Shown here piece by piece: positions 22,103-23,535 of a stretch of 23,535 nt of DNA. A program made the translations under genes and the position numbers. Within the stretch, counting starts at the first letter, position 1. Each line of letters starts with the position of its first letter. Under the pieces are notes generated by a model. It was given only the letters and a program-made list of their open reading frames with translations, was not told where the DNA came from and ran no database searches. This stretch comes from Udaeobacter sp046731855 (GTDB lineage: Bacteria; Verrucomicrobiota; Verrucomicrobiia; Chthoniobacterales; UBA10450): assembly GCA_046731855.1 (NCBI GenBank), contig JBKPLX010000093.1, positions 1 through 23,535 on the forward strand. Reading direction: 5' to 3'.

Positions 22103-22366
22103 TTAGTACCGATAATAGTGGTGGTGACGATGGTGGCGGTAGTAGCGATGCCCGCCGTACCAATAGTACGGTCGATAATAACCATAGTACCGATACGGTC
22201 GGTAGTAGGAATAACGATACGGATAGTAGTATCCGTACGGGTAATATCCACCATAATACCCCGGAAATCCGATCCCTATTCCCACTGACACACCAGCGTC
22301 AGAACGCTGCGCGGGAACGAAAGCCAGTACCCCTGCCACCAATCCAATTAAGAGAAGTTTCTTCAT
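22103..22366 (-). CDS. Small secreted Tyr/His/Arg-rich protein
   Basis: The protein has 87 residues from ATG 22366, fixed by AGGAGG 6 bases upstream. A signal peptide (MKKLLLIGLVAGVLAFVPA, residues 1-19) and a short SDAGVSVGIGIGFPG stretch precede the tail. In the last 52 residues 25 are tyrosine, arranged in YY, PYR, YYRPY and GYY units and ending in a His/Arg cluster (RYYRHHRHHHYYRY). This is low-complexity and probably disordered or repetitive. Tyr- and His-rich secreted proteins can crosslink, bind metal or coat the envelope, but none of that is shown here. It lies 50 bases after ribD on the same strand and has its own terminator. The longer frame starting at 22456 overlaps the end of ribD and is rejected. 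Confidence 0.75.
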   Translation of the reverse strand: MKKLLLIGLVAGVLAFVPAQRSDAGVSVGIGIGFPGYYGGYYPYGYYYPYRYSYYRPYRYYGYYRPYYWYGGHRYYRHHRHHHYYRY

Positions 22367-22372
22367 TGTTTT

Positions 22373-22378
22373 CCTCCT
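22373..22378 (-). promoter_or_regulatory. Consensus ribosome binding site of the tyrosine-rich gene
   Basis: A perfect AGGAGG on the minus strand lies 6 bases before ATG 22366. It decides the start against the upstream in-frame ATG at 22456. Confidence 0.85.
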
Positions 22379-22416
22379 ACCAATTAAACAGGAGATAAAC
22401 GGGAAAGTTCTCCGCT

Positions 22417-23451
22417 TTATTCGGGTCTTGAAATCTCTGGATATCCCGTGACGCAAACGGTTTGACCTATCTGTCGGTACGAAATACGCCGAAGATGAAG
22501 AGCATTTGCAGCACTTTCAGCTCCCCGCCCGGGAAACGCGATCACCGGCCCTCCGGTCAGGATGGGCCCTAAATAGAGCTCCACTTTATCAATTAGATGT
22601 GCATCGAGCGCCTGGCCCAGCACATCGCCGCCGCCCTCAATCAGCACGCTTGTGACACCTCGTTTGCCCAGGTTTTTAAGTACTGTAGCCAGAGACTTAC
22701 CTTGATAAATCAGCGTCCGTGATCTGAATCGGTCAGAAAATAAGTGGGCGCGTCGCGACAGCTTTCCTGAGCGAGTCAGCACGACACGCCAGGGTTGTCG
22801 TGCGCTACGTGCACGGCGCACTGTCAGCCGAGGATTGTCCGTTCGGACCGTGTTCGCTCCGACTAAAATTGCGTCCACCTGGGCACGAAGCTCATGTGCG
22901 TTACTGCGAGCGGAGCTTCCTGTGATCCAACGAGACTCACCGACTGGCCGCGTCAGTCGACCATCAAGGGACATCCCGCACTTTGCGATGACAAAAGGGT
23001 ACCCGGTGACAATCCACTTGTTAAACGCTTCGTTGATTTGTGCGCAGTCAGCCGCCAAAACGCCTTCTCGTACCTTGACGCCGGCATTTCGCAATTGCAC
23101 GATGCCCTTGCCGGAGTGACGCGGATTTACGTCAATCGCGCTGATAACAACGTTTCTGACACCAGCCTCGAGGATTGCATCTGTGCATGGAGCAGTGCGA
23201 CCTTCTGTGGAGCACGGTTCAAGAGATACGTACAATGTCGCGCGAGCAGGCACGGGCGCGCCGAAATTGCGGAGGCATTCAACCTCAGCGTGTTCGCGGC
23301 CAGCCCCTCGATGATGCCCTTTGGCCACAATTCGGTTGTCGACGACCAGAACTGCTCCAACGGCGGGATTAGGGCTAGTTTGGCCGAGTGCCTTCTTTGC
23401 CTCGTTTAGGGCAGCTCGCATGAACTTCTCGTCTCGTTGCGTCGTCATCAC
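22417..23451 (-). CDS. ribD: Bifunctional riboflavin biosynthesis deaminase/reductase RibD
   Basis: RibD removes the amino group from the pyrimidine intermediate of riboflavin synthesis and then reduces its ribosyl side chain with NADPH. The 344-residue length is near normal. The N-terminal deaminase domain has SPNPAVGAV, the zinc-binding and catalytic His54-Ala-Glu56 (HAEVECL), and Cys80 and Cys89 in EPCSTEGRTAPCT. The C-terminal reductase domain (from about residue 145) has FVIAKCGMSLDGRL, SRWITG, HELRAQVDAILVGANTVRTDNPRL and VLIEGGGDVLGQAL. The start is one of two adjacent ATGs (23451, 23448) and is close to the window edge. Downstream, 50 bases away, is the tyrosine-rich gene. No other rib gene is in the window, and no FMN riboswitch is recognisable in the 84 upstream bases. 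Confidence 0.95.
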   Translation of the reverse strand: MMTTQRDEKFMRAALNEAKKALGQTSPNPAVGAVLVVDNRIVAKGHHRGAGREHAEVECLRNFGAPVPARATLYVSLEPCSTEGRTAPCTDAILEAGVRNVVISAIDVNPRHSGKGIVQLRNAGVKVREGVLAADCAQINEAFNKWIVTGYPFVIAKCGMSLDGRLTRPVGESRWITGSSARSNAHELRAQVDAILVGANTVRTDNPRLTVRRARSARQPWRVVLTRSGKLSRRAHLFSDRFRSRTLIYQGKSLATVLKNLGKRGVTSVLIEGGGDVLGQALDAHLIDKVELYLGPILTGGPVIAFPGRGAESAANALHLRRISYRQIGQTVCVTGYPEISRPE

Positions 23452-23535
23452 TTGCAGAAACCAATAGTTGTTCTCGCTTGTCGAGGCAACGCATGCTCTC
23501 CGATGTAACTAATAGTCGCACCGAGCACATTAAGC

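Noticed and set aside
22367..22456. 30-residue N-terminal extension of the tyrosine-rich protein
   Set aside because: It overlaps the end of ribD, while a consensus ribosome binding site and a signal peptide start at ATG 22366.
23452..23535. FMN riboswitch or promoter upstream of ribD
   Set aside because: Only 84 bases are visible, and no conserved riboswitch core or convincing -35/-10 pair could be found.
1..23535. CRISPR array, tRNA, rRNA, prophage, transposase or toxin-antitoxin genes
   Set aside because: No regular spacer-repeat array, cloverleaf, rRNA core or mobile-element gene was seen on either strand by reading; small RNAs without clear structure could be missed.

Overview
The window is a stretch of bacterial chromosome made almost entirely of housekeeping genes, with GC content judged by eye to be in the mid-50s. 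Gene content and style suggest a Gram-negative soil bacterium, most likely Verrucomicrobiota of the Chthoniobacterales or 'Spartobacteria' kind. The clues are an Mpl-type murein ligase, an outer-membrane secretin, MreBCD with PBP2, an outer-membrane barrel protein, and spacers carrying short palindromic interspersed repeats of a sort I remember from such genomes. The taxonomic call is an inference from memory, not a search result.

Layout. (1) 1-1014: the 3' end of mpl (peptidoglycan recycling) faces a small secreted NTF2-like protein, with a two-way hairpin between them. (2) 1245-5989: a type II secretion / type IV pilus block with a GspD-like secretin, a small secreted peptidoglycan-binding protein and the GspE/PilB motor ATPase. 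(3) 6063-6713: rpe on the minus strand, with repeats on both sides. (4) 6949-13354: the cell-shape cluster mreB-mreC-mreD-mrdA, with ATGA overlaps from mreC through mrdA, followed by an RNase E/G gene. (5) 13511-14191: an outer-membrane barrel protein with a strong ribosome binding site and a textbook terminator. (6) 14318-15639: a two-gene thiazole operon, thiH-thiS, lacking thiG. (7) 15662-17056: a membrane protease of the NfeD/ClpP class on the minus strand, whose 5' end runs into a 125-bp structured repeat. (8) 17272-21038: dnaG and rpoD, the primase and primary sigma pair of the macromolecular-synthesis operon, without rpsU. (9) 21104-21989: two small overlapping envelope genes, one single-pass membrane protein and one secreted charged protein. 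(10) 22103-23451: ribD followed by a tiny secreted tyrosine-rich protein, both on the minus strand.

The genes group around envelope growth (mpl, mreBCD, mrdA, the peptidoglycan-binding protein, secretin and ATPase, barrel protein, NfeD), central information processing (dnaG, rpoD, RNase G) and cofactor or carbon metabolism (thiH, thiS, ribD, rpe). I see no phage, transposase, CRISPR array, tRNA, rRNA or toxin-antitoxin pair. No spacer exceeds 300 bases. The most unusual content is in the spacers. At least four carry different structured repeats, and one of these supplies the apparent start codon of the NfeD gene. The other points of note are the basic N-terminal extension of RpoD, the Tyr/His/Arg-rich small protein, the disordered PBP2 tail and the incomplete thiazole operon. 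I did not find a convincing new multi-gene system.
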